In this document: positions 25,560 to 37,394 of the stretch, piece after piece | Numbering within the stretch: position 1 is the first letter of the stretch | Layout of the letters: each line of letters begins with the position of its first letter | Assembly (NCBI GenBank): GCA_036362985.1 | Contig: JAYGXS010000002.1 | Span: forward strand, 98,521,980 to 98,585,979 | Direction of reading: 5' to 3' | Source of the DNA: Ligula intestinalis | Taxonomy: Eukaryota; Platyhelminthes; Cestoda; Diphyllobothriidea; Diphyllobothriidae | DNA: 64,000 nt | Made by a program: the position numbers and the translations under genes | Notes under the pieces: generated by a model | What the model was told of the DNA's origin: nothing | Databases searched by the model: none | What the model saw: only the letters and a program-made list of their open reading frames with translations

Positions 25560-28500
25560 GCACGTTGAAGGAATGACAATATTAATTGGAATGTTGGGTT
25601 TATCATTAAAAAATATGTTTTCGTAGACGGCAATTATGAGTTCTGCATGCAATAAAATTAACTTGCTGGTGACTCTTGCATTAGAAATTTATCCTGTTGA
25701 TTCCGACCTGACGATTTTAGTGATAAGAGTATACCTACTTCTTAGAAATAAACAAAATGATGACCCTGACTTGACACTTACACGCCGCAACTTCTCATTT
25801 GCCTCACAACGTCGTTTCAAACTGAAACTCGAATTTAATTTAATGTTTTATCTATATCAAACATCCTGCCCACAGGTAACGAAACGCGTTTAGGACATTC
25901 TGTTGTTGCCGTTATATTGTGGAGAAATGCGTAGGTAGCTGGTAGTCTTACCTTATGTGTTATATGTGTCTACCTCTCTGTATTCCCTGTATACCCACGT
26001 TAACGTATTAATGTGCTTGCCTGCAACAATAATTTCGGAAAAACCCAATTATTGATTCGACACATATGACGCTTTGAGGATTAGCAAAACTCAAGAAACG
26101 ATGTCAGCATTTATTCTGGCGTAAAATTGTGGTTTTTGTTCCGCGTTGTGAAGCAAACATTTTAGCAAGTCTACTGTTAATAAATAAATAAAAGTTTAAA
26201 TGATGTCAAGTAATGTCTATCGATTTGCAAAGTGGACTACTTGCTGCCTTTTGCTGAAATGTTGATGCTTTAATGCCAATCACCGAAATACGGCGGAAGG
26301 AACACAACATGTATATCTACTGAAGTAAGTATGCATCTATAAACACCAAGTCAGGCTTTATTTGAAGTTGATTTACATGGTTGACGTAAAGGCGCCCAAA
26401 CAATAATGAATCAGACAATTGAACACTGTTAATAGCTCGGGAATTGTGATCAGATTTGACTTTTGGGCATAAAGTTAAAAATAGTTGTTCACATACATCA
26501 ATAAGGATTTCAGTGTACATTAGACAGCTCGTGCTTGTGACTCTTGCCTTTCTCATTTCGACCTGACGACTGGAGTTATACGAGGACACCCATTACTTTG
26601 AAACAAACAACTTGGTGACCCCGGCGTCACCTCTGCTCGCAACAAATAATCATTTTGCTCACAAAAATTTTACAAAATGTGAGTGGACTTCACCTTACTG
26701 TTTTCTCTATGTCACACATCGTGCCCATGGATATAGAAACACGGTCACCCACACGCTGTCGTTTCCGTCATATGCTTCAGAAATCAGTAAGTAGCTGGTG
26801 GTCTTACCTTTTGCCTAATCTGTGCTTATATATCTGCATTGCTTGAATACCCACGTGAATGTATCACCGTGCTCGCGTACGACAAGAGTTTCTAAAAAAA
26901 AAACTATGGATTTGCGACATGGGAGGCTCCGATGAGTAGTAAAACGCAAGAAGCGATGACAACATATATTCTGGAATAAATAGGAGGTGCTGTTTTGCGT
27001 TGTGAAATAACAATTCTAGCTACCTTACAGGGGAGAATTTAAAACAGTTTAAATTATGATTAAGGTAGGTCTGCCACTTGGCAAAACGGTCTACTTGTGG
27101 CCTCTTGCAAAAAGGTTGATGGTGTTATACAAATCACCCAACTATTGCGTAAGGAAAGTGACGTGTATTTCTTCTGTTATAGGAATAAAGTAAGCACGTA
27201 GAAAAAAATGTGCCTTTATTTGAATTGGGTTAACATGTTTGCAGTAATAGCGCTGGAACATTAATGAAGTAAACAAGTCAACACTGCAAATAGCTCGGCA
27301 ATTTTGATGAGATTGCACTTGGATTTGGTGCAGATGTTAGCTGCCGTTTCTTCCTATATTAAAGCAATCCATGTGCTTGCGTATGACTGACTAATAATGA
27401 GCAGTTCGATATGAATAGGCGTTCTAGTCAAAAATCAAAGAGTCCGCTAGTGGCCATGGAGAGATGTGCAGTTAAACTTTTGCTAGTGACTGGAATTTAG
27501 GTATATGCCAAATATTTGTGAACTTTTTGGGCCCCTCGACGTGATATGCACTGACAAAATAGCTTTTTTGGCTGACAAGGTCTTTGCGACATTCCAACTC
27601 TACTTCACCTTACTTATACTATGTGTATTATGCATCGTACCCACGAATAGGTAAGCAACGTTGTCAACACGATGCCGCGAATCTAGATGCATTGCTTACA
27701 AAAAACTCAGTTACTGCGCCTAGGTCAAAGCCAAATTATAAGTGTCGGTGCATTTATCACATGTGTAGCCATTTCATCACATCTCAGATCTAAACAATAT
27801 ATTCTTCCGTCAAGGACCAACAAATCTATCATACGTGAGTCTTTTTGATAATACGCTGAAAACGTAATTGTGTATATATTGATGAATTTTCACACGTTTG
27901 GCACTCCAATGTATGTCAGTTTGGTTTCTGGACGACAGCGAAACTGAATTTTACTGACGCATTCGTCCAACTTAACTATTATTTGTATTAGCCGTCTTCG
28001 AATTCTCCTCCTCCTTTTTTCGTGATCAAACCAGGACAAACTTTCCTCCTACCCACTTGCCGACTCACTGCCGTACGTAGTCAGTATGGCCTTTCCTCAT
28101 ACAAATGACTGCACTCAATTGCGCACTTAATGGTGCTCAAAAAAGTCCCACTAAACCCATTATAAAGTAACGATCCACTGCATAACGTTATCGAAATCAC
28201 GCGAACATATAATTCAACTCATATCATCACCCCACATCAATAGTGGTGGCAATCACCTGCATACATTTCAAAACAGACAACCACTGTCACAAACGACACA
28301 CGCTTCTCAATCTGCATGCGCACTGAATTATCATATTCGTCGCTCACTGTCATTTGACCACTTCAACTCGTTCTGGGTCTGCCGGAGAAATGTGGCGTGC
28401 AGTAAAAATACATATGCGCTCTTTGTTGCCCAAGGTTCGCTGCCCCAAATTTCGTGCCATCACAAACGACTGTTTGATTTCTTTCTTTCAATAACGCTCC

Positions 28501-29050
28501 TGTCCCCGAGTTTTGACATCGTAGCTGTTTCTATTTAACCCGTAACAGCGACCGACATTTGACCTCAGCTTATTGAGCCACACAATAAGGTGCCTACACG
28601 GTCGTCCACATAAGCACGCCTGTATAAGGACCACTTGCAATACGTCTCTATAGGCCCATGCAGCAACCACAACTACGCACGACTCCCGCTCTGTCAATTG
28701 TAACAAACAACTCCCAGAACACGTTAACACACTTTACAGTCATGTACAAGCATCAGTCCTCACCGCACACAACAGTTATTCGACACATCAAGGTCTGGCT
28801 GGGGGCCGCCAGCACCAGCCCTGGCTTCGCCACTGTGTCTTGTGACATTAGTTTACAGTTGGATGCGCTATCAACCACTCGTTTTTGGGACTCTTGTCTT
28901 TTACCTTCAAACTCGGCATTCTGACTTGATGACTATTGTGATGCGAGTCCAGCGACTACCAAAGCCCTAACAAAATGGGAACCCCGCCGTGATTTGCACA
29001 GACAACGTAGTCCCTTTCGGCTGACAAACTCTTTGCAAAATTCCATCTTA
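25560..29050. repeat. Diverged tandem array of about 0.9-kb units
   Basis: Four related cores occur in the same orientation: 'tgatgaccctgac' at about 25758, 'tggtgaccccggcg' at 26613-26626, 'tgggcccctcgacgtg' at 27528-27543 and 'tgggaaccccgccgtg' at about 28976. Spacings are roughly 854, 915 and 1448 bases. The first two units match over most of their length: 'gactcttgc', 'gtagctggt.gtcttacc', 'tacccacgt', 'ttgcgttgtgaa' and 'tttatttgaa' recur in order. The core in units 2-4 resembles a retrotransposon primer binding site, sharing TGGTGACCCCG exactly with the PBS of Gypsy element 2 in unit 2. The fourth core runs directly into copy C. No conserved coding frame spans the units. Confidence 0.7.
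27793..28850. other. C/A-rich stretch within the array, no gene seen
   Basis: Between the third and fourth array cores the plus strand is unusually C- and A-rich and G-poor over about 28010-28850. Such strand skew is seen in LTR or leader sequences and in some satellites. No coding frame with known motifs is present. Confidence 0.4.
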
Positions 29051-29951
29051 AGTTCAACGAACTGTTTTATTTTTGTCAGTCCTCGTGACACTGGTTGGCA
29101 TAAGCAATCAACATTGAATGGTATTTAATTCAATCTCCGCGAAAGCACTTGACTATCCTAAGTTTAAAGTGTTTTAGGCATCTACAAATATTCTCCGACA
29201 CATAATGCCAGCATGTATTCACTGTCGAAAACGTCCACGGACATGCATTACGCTGGTCGGTCCGTTCGCAATGGGCATATTTGTTCAGGTTATTTGTTAG
29301 GTAATTCAAAACCTCAGTCATGCAGACGAACATTTAAGTATTTAGTGACTTTTTGTTTTTAAATCCTCACTGTATGACTGGTATAGAAAAAATACGTTTT
29401 TTTGGGTAATGGGAACGAGAGGAATCAAGTTCTTTCCGAGCAGTCTTCTAAGAAGCTAATGTGCAATTTTCCGAAGAACGGTATCGGTGGATAAATAAAA
29501 ACGCTACACTGGAAACTTTTCAATTAGACGCTTGCTGCTGCGCACATTCATCACGTGCTCACAACTTATCATTAAAAATTAAAATATCCTTAACCTTGGT
29601 TAGGCTGAGGATCTTACCAAAATCATATTTATCCAAATCATCATAGCTTTAGGGTCTTGGAATTCTGGACTGACTATTATCAATCCATTGGAAAGAGACA
29701 GTCCATCTTTATATGTCCCTTCCAGCCAATGCCTCCTCCCAATACATGTCTACTTATCTTTCGAGTGTTCTTGTCACTGGTTTTCCTTTGACATGGCTGC
29801 AAATGGCATGCTTTAAGAAAGTGGGTTTAAGCGGCATATATTTGTTAATCCTACAACAGAGAATATATACATCATTTTAACCTTATATGTTATCATAACC
29901 ATAAAATTCGATAGCATAAGACTTTGCACAGCAAACGCAAGAAGAGTTCGG

Positions 29952-29957
29952 ATTTAT
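29952..29957 (-). promoter_or_regulatory. Candidate polyadenylation signal of the protease gene
   Basis: AATAAA on the minus strand, about 135 bases after the protease stop codon at 30092-30094. Position and sequence fit a polyadenylation signal, but AT-rich DNA yields such hexamers often. Confidence 0.4.
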
Positions 29958-30091
29958 TATTTTATGCATATTATTTGAATAAAAGTTTACACTTTGTTGG
30001 TGGTCTAACTACTGGCAGTAAACGCATAATGTTCACAGATGAGAAGCGTTCGCCTAAAAGCGTATAAGGTGGGAAATATCAGCAAATTTCG

Positions 30092-31698
30092 TTAGGGATG
30101 ATCAGTGATAATTGTGTTAATCCAGGTAACTTTATTCGTCGTCAATGCAAATACGCCGAATCCACCCATGCAGTTGCTGCTGCCGGAAGAATATACACCG
30201 TAGAAAACCCATTTCGATTTGTCTGGAGTTAAACAATGCAGACCCCCACCGCTGTCACCGTTACAGAGAGTCTGAAAAAGGGAAACAATGTAGTAAAAAT
30301 TGAAAACCTGAAAGGAATGCATTATGCTGGTACTGTGTTTGTAAAAGAGAGCCTTCACTATAAATGCTTACCCCTTGCGTCTCGTCCGTACAACATGTTT
30401 CATAATCGATGACGTTTGGGAAGTAGTGTTTGCAGAAAGGCTTTGCCATGATTTGAATCCCTACCTCCATCAGGGCCTCCGGATAATTTTGGTGATGCTG
30501 AGAGGGTGCATAAGGAATCCTTCCCCAGCCAGCGAATTTGCAACGATACCCAGCAGGAAGAGTAAACCCATGCTCAGGAAGACATGCATATTCGGCTTCC
30601 GATGCTTCAAATTAAAGGTAGTAAAATAATGCATTATTATAGTAGCAAAATCATAAGAATCTGCATTTAACTGATTTTTTTTATCAGGAACTTGCACAAT
30701 TGCCTAGTGAAACCTGATAAACCATTATCAGCGAAAATTCACCAGCAGCACTATAATTAATAATATATTCAAACAGTATGCGCATCTGCACTTATAAATC
30801 AATCGCCCTGTTATTTACAAACACAGTTGTGTAAAAAGCCTCTCTTATGCGCTCAAACACAGTGAAAACATTGGGGGTTAAAAGCTGGCATAAACTAGTT
30901 CAGTCCAGTCGATATCGTAAACCATGCTCCCGTATATTTAAAAACTATCAGAGGCAACAGCAAGAATCCTGAAAACATTCGGGATCGGGGTGGCTCATAA
31001 ACAGGTGTCAACCTTCAGGTAGCAGATCATGAGGCTAATGACCCTCTGATTTTGACAGAACCGTCACGCGTGGTCTACAGCATACCATGCCAAAACTGTG
31101 TTTAATTGAATGTTTTTGAATCTGCAAATGTCTTGTGGTAAGGCATATTAATTTTAAGTCGGCAGAATAAAAGCCAGTGCTCTTTGACGATCAAAACTAC
31201 AATATTCGTAAAACCTCAGTCTAAAAGATATTGTTCACTGTGGGAGACAAATCTTATTTTCGGAACTGTCTTACATACAGTTACAGACAACTATTTGGTC
31301 AGATTGCAAGAGGAAAACAAATACTTTAATACATTGGAATGTTGTGTACGCGCAAAGCAGTGTTCAGACGTACTTCGTTTGACTGCGCGTTTCAGTTGCA
31401 GGAGTGCGATGTCAAAGCCAGCGCTTGAAATGTCTGTGGTGGCGAAGGGATGTATAATCACTCCTTTAACTCGCACGATGTAGGTTGGACGCTGGCGCTG
31501 CGTGCAGTTATGCCCTGCGACACTTACCACCATGTCTTCTCCGGTGGCATCATTATACGAGAAAAGCTCACCATAAGGGGCGAATTTGCATTGAAGGGCA
31601 CTGAAGATGCAGTGAGCGGCCGTTAGCACCCAGTTAGGCGCAATCAATGTTCCTCCACAAAACGGTAAGTTGCCAATGGCTGAACTGTAGACTCCAAC
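30092..31698 (-). CDS. S1-family serine protease, three exons, 5' exon not found
   Basis: Exons are 31374-31698, 30372-30604 and 30092-30271; introns are 30605-31373 and 30272-30371. Splice borders are GTACGT..AG and GTAAGC..TTTTTCAG, with phases 1 and 0 matching exactly. The 245 residues begin after an acceptor (CATAG) and so lack the secretion signal and activation site, which must lie upstream. Triad: His29 in LTAAHC, Asp96 in GFDIALL, Ser193 in CNGDSGGG. Cysteines for four conserved bridges are present (FCGG-AAHC, YRC-LHC, FCKH-ETC, LCNG-SNC), as is the GWG strand (residues 134-136). The residue six before the catalytic Ser is Thr, not Asp. With Gly at the 216 and 226 equivalents the S1 pocket is not trypsin-like and looks more chymotrypsin-like (inference). 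It is probably secreted, as this family is in parasites. All exons are open, so it is likely functional. A decayed paralogue lies at 6185-7903. Confidence 0.88.
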
Positions 31699-32409
31699 CT
31701 ATGAAAAATAAAAAAACATGGATCATCTCATTCAACGTCATGAGCGAAATTGGAGTTTTTTGTTGTTAAGTCTAGGTTCGGCATAACCACTCGCGTGCTA
31801 ACCGGATTTGAGGTCCACATCGCATTCAAGTAAATGCAATGGCATCTGCCTGAATTTTAATTCGAAAATTGAAAAGAACACATAAATCTGGCAAACTCTG
31901 ACATTATTATTATTGAATAATTTCCAATGCTTTTGTCCGCTAAACAGAAATTGGTTTATTTCTAGTCGTCCGCGCAATTGTCTTCAATAGCAACCATACA
32001 TATTATGATTTTCCCGTGTATGCCAATTTCAAAATACAAAGCTATCAGTTACTTTCTTGTGTTTCTGAATAAATGAATGCCAGATAAATTGGCCCCTAAA
32101 ACGTTACTAGGTATAAGCTATTAACAATTCATATGAGAATATAAATATTCCCATTTAAATTTGGGACGTAAATTGGAATTGGTACTTCAGGCTACGCTCG
32201 ATCATTTTCTTTTCGTTTATTGGTTTAATTTTACACTAAGAGTGCTTGTACAGCCAGAGGTTTGGCAAGATGGCTATTTTCCCGATATCTTAGACATTTT
32301 CACGCTGAAATATATTCTGATTCAGTGTAAAACCGATCGGTGTTCACAGTTAAGTTTGGCTTCTTCGGTATTTGATACTGAATTATGAAGATGCTTCGCA
32401 AATAGTTCT

Positions 32410-33205
32410 TAGTTGTGCGAAGTATATATCACCTGAATAACATTCAAATTCCCTGGCATCTACAAAAGACATCGGCGTTTGTACACACAGTGATCTGAAA
32501 CCCTCATAACAATGTACCAAAGCTTCAAATAAAGCAACTGCAGTGCTTCACGCTATCAAAAGGGCTTTTCTAGTTTTCAACAAAGGCAGAGTGTAGGGTA
32601 TATTTGTTCGATCATACAGGCGTGGCGGCAATGGCTAGCAAAGGACACAACATGTCTGAAGAAAATGCAGCGTTGGGCAACAGAGCTATTGATATGTCTA
32701 GAGAACCACACCTACATAGAGCGAATGACATGGCTAAATTAATTACCCTGCATTGCAGGCAACAGAAAGGGGATCCTGTCTTAAATAACAATATAATAAA
32801 TGGTCTTCAGGAAGGAAAACGCTTTGAACACATGTTTCAGTGACACCTCTCATCTTATTTTCGTGGGCACAGCATAAAGCTATGCACGAAGATGTGCAAG
32901 CAACAAATCCACTCTGAATTATTCACGTAACGTGCCATACAACTTTTGCTGTCAGTCGTGGAGGTAACTTACCTTCAGATGTATAAAGAACGCTCGGATA
33001 ACTACATGCGTGCCCTCTCTTCCCTCCGAGTGTGAACTATAAACACCAGACTTATATTTTTTTTAAAAACAATGCTACTCACTGTTTGACAATACTATGT
33101 ATTTAGTTGTATTTTGCATATGTGAAGCACAACGACATGTAATCAATAGGGTTTCTAAAGGCACTGCCTATTATCCTTACCAAATAAACTTAACTTAAAC
33201 TCAAG
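32410..33205 (+). pseudogene. LINE family A insertion inside copy C
   Basis: A 5'-truncated LINE-A copy on the plus strand. The frame reads 'DIGVCTHSDLKPS', 'ASNKATAVLHAIKRAFL', 'AWRQWLAKD', 'MQRWATELL' and 'NHTYIERMTWLN', the C-terminal block of this family. It is broken by frameshifts, and a partial open frame lies at 32604-32843. It ends in 'ccaaataaacttaacttaa', the same 3' tail type as at 3961-3988. The matching positions of copies B and E are uninterrupted, so it inserted after those copies separated. Only the C-terminal region and 3' UTR are present. Confidence 0.8.
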
Positions 33206-36200
33206 TTTCCTACATTATCGGTGTGAACATTGTACAATGCACAATACAGTTAAGCAGAGAGTGCACCGAATTGTATATTGGATTAATGCCTTTCTGTAGT
33301 CAAATTGCAAGAGGTTACTTTTCAAACTGACCGCCGCTGCATACAGCTTTGCAGAAACATCAATCAAAAATCCGCAAACGATAGTGCTTCCAAACCACAA
33401 ATATTATTAATTTATAACCTGTGACACATATACTACATTTATATTATTTTATAATTTTGATATTATTGAACGTTTAAGAAATTATATTTCATTTCAAACA
33501 AATTCCCCATCATGTAAACTATTGACTAAGCATATACCTATACAGAGACAATTTCTCAGTGGAAGAAGAAATGGTTTGTTTAAGGCGTTGTCCTGTTTTC
33601 CAATGGTTTTGACGGTGCCCTGGGTGTGCGTTACCAAAAAACCTTATTATAATTTGAGCAAGGAGAGTAAGGGCTTATATTTTGATGCAAACAAAATTGT
33701 TATCAGTGATTTATCTAAATAATTAAACACGACCGAAACCATTAATTTCACATTTAACGTCTAAGTGGGATAAAAAAAGCTTTTCAGTAAATATTCGGTA
33801 AAATTTAACTGAACTTTACCTTTGTGAATCGCGACTTATTTAATGGTAAGAATGCTAACGTGAACTATTGATGACATACAAGCACAAGTAGATATGGTAC
33901 AACACGCCTATTAAACTTTTATTTTGGATTTCTCGCTCGACGCTCAGTTAAAACTTTACCAAATATTGAACTTGGCAGACGAATTCCAATTTTCCTTCAA
34001 AAGTAACATTTTAAGATGTGTAAAGGGATCTGAACCTAATCGACTTCTCCCGTAGATACTAAGGTTTCCGAATTATATTTTATTTAATAAACGTCTGAGG
34101 AAAGCCATACGTTTATCTGCAGTGTAAATTCGAGAGCGTGTAGGTCTTATAACAGTTCGCAATTAATAAAATTATTTTTTGTACTGAAAACACAATAGTG
34201 CACACAGTTTCCGACTGCACATGTAATTGACTTAATAAAGGGCTATGAAGGAAATCGGGTTATTGTGTAGGATATAATTACCTACCATATATAATTTGCA
34301 AAGATTTTCACTTGTAACTTAATGCGTATAACCAGCAATATTTTTGTAGTTGTATTAACAAACAAATGTATTTGATGTTTAAAGGTTATTCAGATTTCGG
34401 TGAAAACGTTCAAAACATTTCATTAGGCCTGTGCTTTAGCACGGAATATTGAAGTTTATTGGAACACGCTTGCTCAAACGCTGTCCTCCGGGTTTTTTTG
34501 CAATACGATTTGTTGCACAATGATAATTTCAAAATGTAAATACCATTATTATTTTCAGATAATTAAAATTGCAAAGATAAGATTGACCCGTTCCCCACAC
34601 TTACATGCCACGGCCAGCTGTTTGGGTAGGCTTCCACCTTCAAGGTTTGGTAGGATTCCGGTATCTCGTGGTATTTTGAACGTCACCCACATTCTTGTGG
34701 TTGAACCATAGGTTGAACTGTCACATAAAAATGCACCAACATATCAGTTATAATAAGAATATATTTGATCAATTTATAATCTTGACAGTGTGGACTGTCA
34801 TACATAAAAAACGGTTAAGAAGTATGATTAATGCCTTATAAGGCAGTACAGTATAAAACAACTATTGATAAGTTATCGTCCAAGTTTCAAATATATTCAG
34901 CGGGTGTTAGTCAAGATTGAACTGAAAGGCACTTAGTACCTAGCATGGCAATCCAAACGTAACATCCATATACAATGTAGCCAGAGAACCGCATTTTGAG
35001 CCAGACAACGTAAACTTTTTGATGCCAAAGCACACAGTGTTTGTCTTATCTATGAAGGTCTTTGCTGACATCTAGACGGACCAATAAGGAGGAAGAAAAA
35101 CAAATTTCATGAAAAGCAAAGGTCCTCAGTTACTAGTTTTACAGTGCACTATTGTCTGAATCACGCTTTTAGCAAGCAGCAGACTGTGAAAACAACCAAG
35201 GGCAAAGTCTGTTTCCCAAGACGCAATTATTATTGATGATTTTGACAAACGTAGAAAAACTGGATATCTGCACCCCACAATATTCAGAAAAATCGCAAAC
35301 GCGAAACAAATACTATATGTCAACTGCCATAAATGTCTTTCTCCCAAACCTAGAGTAGACAAAATGTCGGATTAAGGTTGTGGAGCGGGGTATTTAACAA
35401 GCATTATAGGTTTTCTCTTTAGTTCATAAGTTTGCATTGACGCGCACAATGATGCTTAGTAAATTTTAATTACGTGCATGTCAGCATACTGTAAGAGAGT
35501 GGAGGCAAAAATGCGCGAAATCCACCGATTGTTGATATCCGAGTAATTCCATAAGCTACTAAGCGGTGCGGAAAGGACCACGTTATGTGTAAATGTCAAA
35601 CTATGACAGAGCATTCATGAAAAGCCGAAAGTCTCTAATAATATAAGCTTAAAAATAAAATTTGGTTTTTTGTCTATCAAATTAAGGTGAGCGTTATTAT
35701 GCCATAAAACATTTTTTTTGGGAAACGAAGAAAACACTTATTTACAAAATTCTATTTTTAAAATCTGTCAAGTTTTTTTTAATAAAATTTAGTAAAACGC
35801 ATTTAGGGATGATACCTGCTATACGCCATATACAAGTTTATATTACACACTCGAAGGTTTTCGCGCAAGGAATGCCAAGGACGACTTTATTGGTATGCAG
35901 TAAGTTAATTGATCAAGCATACCGAAACAGTTTTTTTTTCAAATATCGTCATTGATATTATTGTCATCCCATTCTGCCTTTGGTATTGAAAAACTGAACC
36001 AAGGTAAAATGATATGTACCAAAAGCTGGGCCGATTTCAACCGAAAAGTACCGTCCTTCATTCTTAACAGAAACATTGTTGAGAGGTTTTAGGGAAATCA
36101 AGCAAATGGAAACAATAAGGCAATCTGATCTTGACAAACATTTCAAAAAAAATGAAATATGCCAACATCTGACGCCCAAGATTGTATAACTAAAGTTTTA

Positions 36201-36764
36201 TTTTCAAGAGAAAACACGTTCAACATATCTTTAAACGTAAGTCACATTCATGTTTGACTTTCGTAAGGAACCTTTTTTTTCCTCAATGAGTTGACATGTT
36301 TGAATCCTTGTGAAAGTATGACACACGCACAGAGAGCTGTTTAAGAAAAAAATTTCAAAGCTCGTTGTTAAGGTAAAACTTTTTAAATTATATATTTTTA
36401 AGGCTTTGGTTAGCACGTTAAACATTTGATTATTTATTTCGAACCGACTGATGCCATTGAAACTCATTCAAACTTTTTTTGCATTTATAGGAAGGAATAA
36501 ACAGCACCCTAATCAAAATCTCAACAAAAATTTCAAAAAAATTGCGGAAGTTAATAAAATTTAGTGCACCAAAGTTGTATGTTTGCAATGTAGAACAGTC
36601 TTCAGTATTGTATTTCAATTCAGAGCACCGATTTCTTATTTCAAATTCACAAAAAAACAAACCCACAGTTTACTTTGATATTAAAGACGTGACAATCATC
36701 TGTTTATTATGATCCATCGTAATTGATTTTTTTGCTTTTCTTCTATATGCTCTTCCTTATACGT

Positions 36765-36768
36765 GACC
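36765..36768. repeat. Target site duplication GACC, left of Gypsy element 1
   Basis: GACC precedes the 5' LTR and is found again at 42156-42159 directly after the 3' LTR. A 4-bp duplication is usual for Ty3/Gypsy integrases and fixes both element ends. Confidence 0.85.
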
Positions 36769-37295
36769 TGTGGGCTCTTGGCCCTACTTATGTGTTGTTT
36801 AAATTTATCAATAACCAATTTTGTTCAAACTAAATACAACAGAAAAAAAACACTTTCGGTTTTGACGCGTGCTAGCAACTATCTTGCTAATCACCCTCCA
36901 CGGCTCAACTCTCTCCTCACCTGCCACTGTTTATTTTGCCCTTCAACGACACCTCTCTGGTGATCACTTTCGGGCTCCAGGAGAATCTAGTGACAATTTG
37001 CGAACGAGTTTTACTCTCCATCTTTGCAACTCGCAGCCCAATAAACTTGGATCCCAGTCCTAACAGTTTTATTTGTTGGCAAGTGGACTTCTAAACTACT
37101 GCCGACTAAGATCGCGAAGGACCTAAGTGCGTTGTATCATTTCTTATCTTCATCGTCAATCTCTTTACTGGATTTAATGACTTTTCCACTAGAATAGTCT
37201 AGTAAATCCCTATTAGCAGTTAGTCTTACTTCGAAAGTTTTCCATTGCGTACTTGCTAAGGCGTTTTGTACATTTGTAGTGATAAAGCCCCTTCA
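36769..37295 (+). repeat. 5' LTR of Gypsy element 1
   Basis: Starts TGTGGGCTC and ends CCCTTCA. It contains an AATAAA (about 37042). It corresponds over its full length to 41629-42155, with scattered substitutions and small indels. Confidence 0.92.
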
Positions 37296-37299
37296 AATT

Positions 37300-37310
37300 T
37301 GGTGACGCGG
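37300..37310 (+). promoter_or_regulatory. Primer binding site, element 1
   Basis: TGGTGACGCGG lies five bases after the LTR end. It starts with TGG, as expected for pairing with a tRNA 3' CCA end. Element 2 has TGGTGACCCCG at the same place, so one or two bases have changed here. Confidence 0.7.
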
Positions 37311-37394
37311 TTTCTATTGTTAACCACGTCTTATTATTTATTCCATTCACTTGTTTTTTTTTCCCGTTTGAATCTGCCGTTCATAAGGTTCACC

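Larger units (their letters stand above)
29050..36768. repeat. Segmental repeat, copy C (carries intact protease exons)
   Basis: The longest preserved copy. It holds the serine protease gene (30092-31698), a LINE-A insertion (32410-33205) missing from B and E, and a right part shared with A, B and D. Its right part (35303-36768) is nearly identical to D (53263-54697), whereas A and B are much more diverged. The copy is interrupted at 36769 by Gypsy element 1. After that element the sequence does not visibly continue as in A. Confidence 0.85.

Noticed and set aside
27541..27655. Open frame with a hydrophobic segment in the third array unit
   Set aside because: The matching positions of units 2 and 4 have stops and frameshifts, so there is no conserved coding.
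30470..30697. Minus-strand frame starting like a secretion signal (MHVFLSMGLLFLLGIVANS)
   Set aside because: It is an out-of-frame reading of the second protease exon. The correct frame gives the conserved ACLPEH and YRCKFAGWG blocks with matching splice phases, so the hydrophobic run is a coincidence.
33215..33400. Minus-strand frame that could be the missing protease 5' exon
   Set aside because: It starts at TTG, lacks an activation site motif, and the matching sequence in copy E has an indel and stops.
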